The notes below the pieces were generated by a model. That model had not been told where the DNA came from. It was given only the letters and a program-made list of their open reading frames with translations, and did no database searches. From Acidocella sp. (lineage in GTDB: Bacteria > Pseudomonadota > Alphaproteobacteria > Acetobacterales > Acetobacteraceae), in NCBI RefSeq assembly GCF_027352905.1, contig NZ_DAIEIF010000051.1:1-64000 (forward strand): a DNA stretch of 64,000 bases. Reading direction: 5' to 3'. How positions within the stretch are numbered: the first letter of the stretch is position 1; every line of letters begins with the position of its first letter. A program made the translations under genes and the position numbers. Below, piece by piece: positions 62,801 through 64,000 of this stretch.

Positions 62801-63973
62801 TCAATACGACCTTGGCATGCCGAGCACATGCTCGGCGATGAAACTCAGGATGAGATTGGTGGAGATCGGCGCCACTTGGTAAAGCCGGGTTTCGCGGAAT
62901 TTACGCTCAACATCATATTCCGCCGCAAAGCCGAACCCGCCATGGGTTTGCACGCAGGCCTCCGCCGCCTCCCAGGCGGCCTCCGCGGCGAGCATCTTCG
63001 CCATATTGGCCTCGGCACCGCAATTCTCTCCGGCTTCGAACAAGCCGGCGGCTCGATGCACCATCAATTCCGCCGCCCGCATCCGCGCATAGGCTTTGGC
63101 AATGGGGAACTGGATACCCTGATTCTTACCGATCGGCCGTCCAAACACCACCCGCTCATTGGCATAAGCGGTTGCTTTATCGATGAACCATTTGGCGTCG
63201 CCAATGGATTCAGAGCCGATCAGGATACGTTCCGCATTCATGCCTGAGAGGATATAACGGAAACCCCTACCCTCTTCGCCAATCAGATTCTTGGCGGGAA
63301 CCATCACATTGTCGAAAAACACTTCTGTGGTGGAATGGTTCATCATGGTGGGAATAGGACGAATGGTAAGCCCTGCCTTCTTGGCCTCGCGCATATCCAG
63401 CAGAAAAATGGACAATCCGTCCGTGCGCTTTTTCACCGCGTCCAGCGGCGTGGTGCGCGCCAGCAGCAGCATCAGGTCGGAATACTCCGCCCGCGATGTC
63501 CAGATTTTTTGGCCGTTGACGATGTAATGATCACCTTCCCGGCGCGCCACGGTGCGCAGAGAGGCGGTGTCGGTGCCGCTGGTCGGCTCCGTCACCCCGA
63601 AGGCCTGCAAACGTAACTCGCCGCTGGCGATTTTGGGCAGATATTTAGCCTTCTGTTCCGGGCTGCCATGGCGCAGCAGCGCGCCCATAATATACATCTG
63701 CGCGTGGCAGGCAGCGCCATTGCAGCCCGCGCGCTGCACCTCTTCGAGGATCGCCGCGGCCGCTGAAAGGCCGAGTCCCGAGCCGCCATATTCTTCCGGA
63801 ATAAGCGCCGAAAGCCAGCCTCCCTCGGTTAAGGCTTGGACGAATTTAGCCGGATAAGCATCCTTGCGGTCCAGTTCTTGCCAATAAGAGCCTGGAAACG
63901 CGGCGCAAAGCTTGCGCACTTCGGCGCGGATCTCAGCATGCGATTCCTGCTCTGCGGCTTTAGAGGTGGTCAA
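62801..63973 (-). CDS. Acyl-CoA dehydrogenase (helix-G Glu type, paralogue)
   Basis: 390-aa dehydrogenase. LIPEEYGGSGLGLS, AFGVTEPTSGTDTASLRT, NGQKIWTSRAEYSDLMLLLART and RVVFGRPIGKNQGIQ are FAD/substrate blocks. The MCAD position reads QVAPIS without Glu; E248 (GMNAERILIG) is the likely base. It ends LILSFIAEHVLGMPRSY, close to the paralogue at 56548-57714. The start is a TTG at 63971-63973 with AGGAGTAGGATA before it. It is complete; the 27 bases to the window edge hold no further gene, so the cluster may continue outside. Confidence 0.92.
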   Translation of the reverse strand: MTTSKAAEQESHAEIRAEVRKLCAAFPGSYWQELDRKDAYPAKFVQALTEGGWLSALIPEEYGGSGLGLSAAAAILEEVQRAGCNGAACHAQMYIMGALLRHGSPEQKAKYLPKIASGELRLQAFGVTEPTSGTDTASLRTVARREGDHYIVNGQKIWTSRAEYSDLMLLLARTTPLDAVKKRTDGLSIFLLDMREAKKAGLTIRPIPTMMNHSTTEVFFDNVMVPAKNLIGEEGRGFRYILSGMNAERILIGSESIGDAKWFIDKATAYANERVVFGRPIGKNQGIQFPIAKAYARMRAAELMVHRAAGLFEAGENCGAEANMAKMLAAEAAWEAAEACVQTHGGFGFAAEYDVERKFRETRLYQVAPISTNLILSFIAEHVLGMPRSY

Positions 63974-64000
63974 TATCCTACTCCTGATTCCGTTTTCCGT

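Overview
The window is about 64 kb of GC-rich DNA with tightly packed genes, many 1-20 nt overlaps (ATGA, GTGA, TAATG) and frequent GTG/TTG starts. Gene content points to an alphaproteobacterium, most likely of the Rhodospirillales/Acetobacteraceae type: COQ9 and def divergent from rpsU, an alpha-type SspB, an OlsB-like ornithine-lipid acyltransferase, a thioredoxin/TPR - LON-domain - Trm112 operon, and an HWE-family histidine kinase. No phage, IS element, CRISPR array or replication origin was seen, and no stretch longer than 300 bases lacks a gene. One tRNA gene (Arg, anticodon CCG) is present.

Layout. 1-3461: translation genes infB (5' end cut by the window), rbfA and a Sua5-type threonylcarbamoyl-AMP synthase. 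3607-6419: sugar-nucleotide genes galU and a phosphoglucomutase/phosphomannomutase, then a host-attachment/baeRF-family gene behind an FNR-like site. 6441-8241: COQ9-def (minus), rpsU with its own promoter and terminator, and a TusA-like protein. 8297-12161: Fur-family regulator, OlsB-like acyltransferase, SspB, class I fumarase and a VOC protein. 12161-17523: a six-gene queuosine operon (queA, tgt, queF, queG) with a PIG-V-like membrane mannosyltransferase and a small anchored protein inserted between queA and tgt. 17704-24441: methyltransferase, HdeD, glycosyltransferase, ettA, acetyltransferase, aminotransferase and ohr. 24520-29327: a radical-SAM protein with a duplicated N-terminal domain, then nrdA-nrdB behind two putative NrdR boxes.

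29555-39645: a small conserved protein, a Tat-exported DUF6134 protein, a SixA-like phosphatase, two MFS exporters, a GT4 glycosyltransferase, the thioredoxin/LON/Trm112 operon, a nitronate-monooxygenase-like flavoenzyme, MoeB/ThiF and an SH3 protein. 39685-44591: a complete branched-chain amino-acid-type ABC importer (livH-M-G-F plus binding protein). 44776-46261: arsR-arsC-arsH without an efflux pump. 46382-49380: a Crp/Fnr regulator divergent from a phytochrome-like PAS-GAF-HWE-REC hybrid kinase that has lost the recognisable chromophore motifs.

49695-63973: fourteen minus-strand genes of acyl-CoA metabolism. The downstream half (50525-56470) has an acyl-CoA dehydrogenase pair, an alpha-methylacyl-CoA racemase-like protein, an MFE-2-type hydratase, a thiolase-like protein lacking the usual nucleophilic cysteine, and its DUF35 partner. 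This is the gene set expected for beta-oxidation of 2-methyl-branched (isoprenoid or sterol side-chain-like) acids. The upstream half (56548-63973) carries an acyl-CoA ligase, a family III CoA-transferase, three more dehydrogenases, a MaoC hydratase and an SDR. Two copies of a TCTAAC-N4-GTTAGA-type palindrome lie in the only two sizeable gaps of the cluster and may be operators of an unseen regulator. The best candidates for something new are the membrane glycosyltransferase pair inside the queuosine operon, the blind phytochrome-like kinase, and the acyl-CoA cluster with its cysteine-less thiolase homologue and shared operator.
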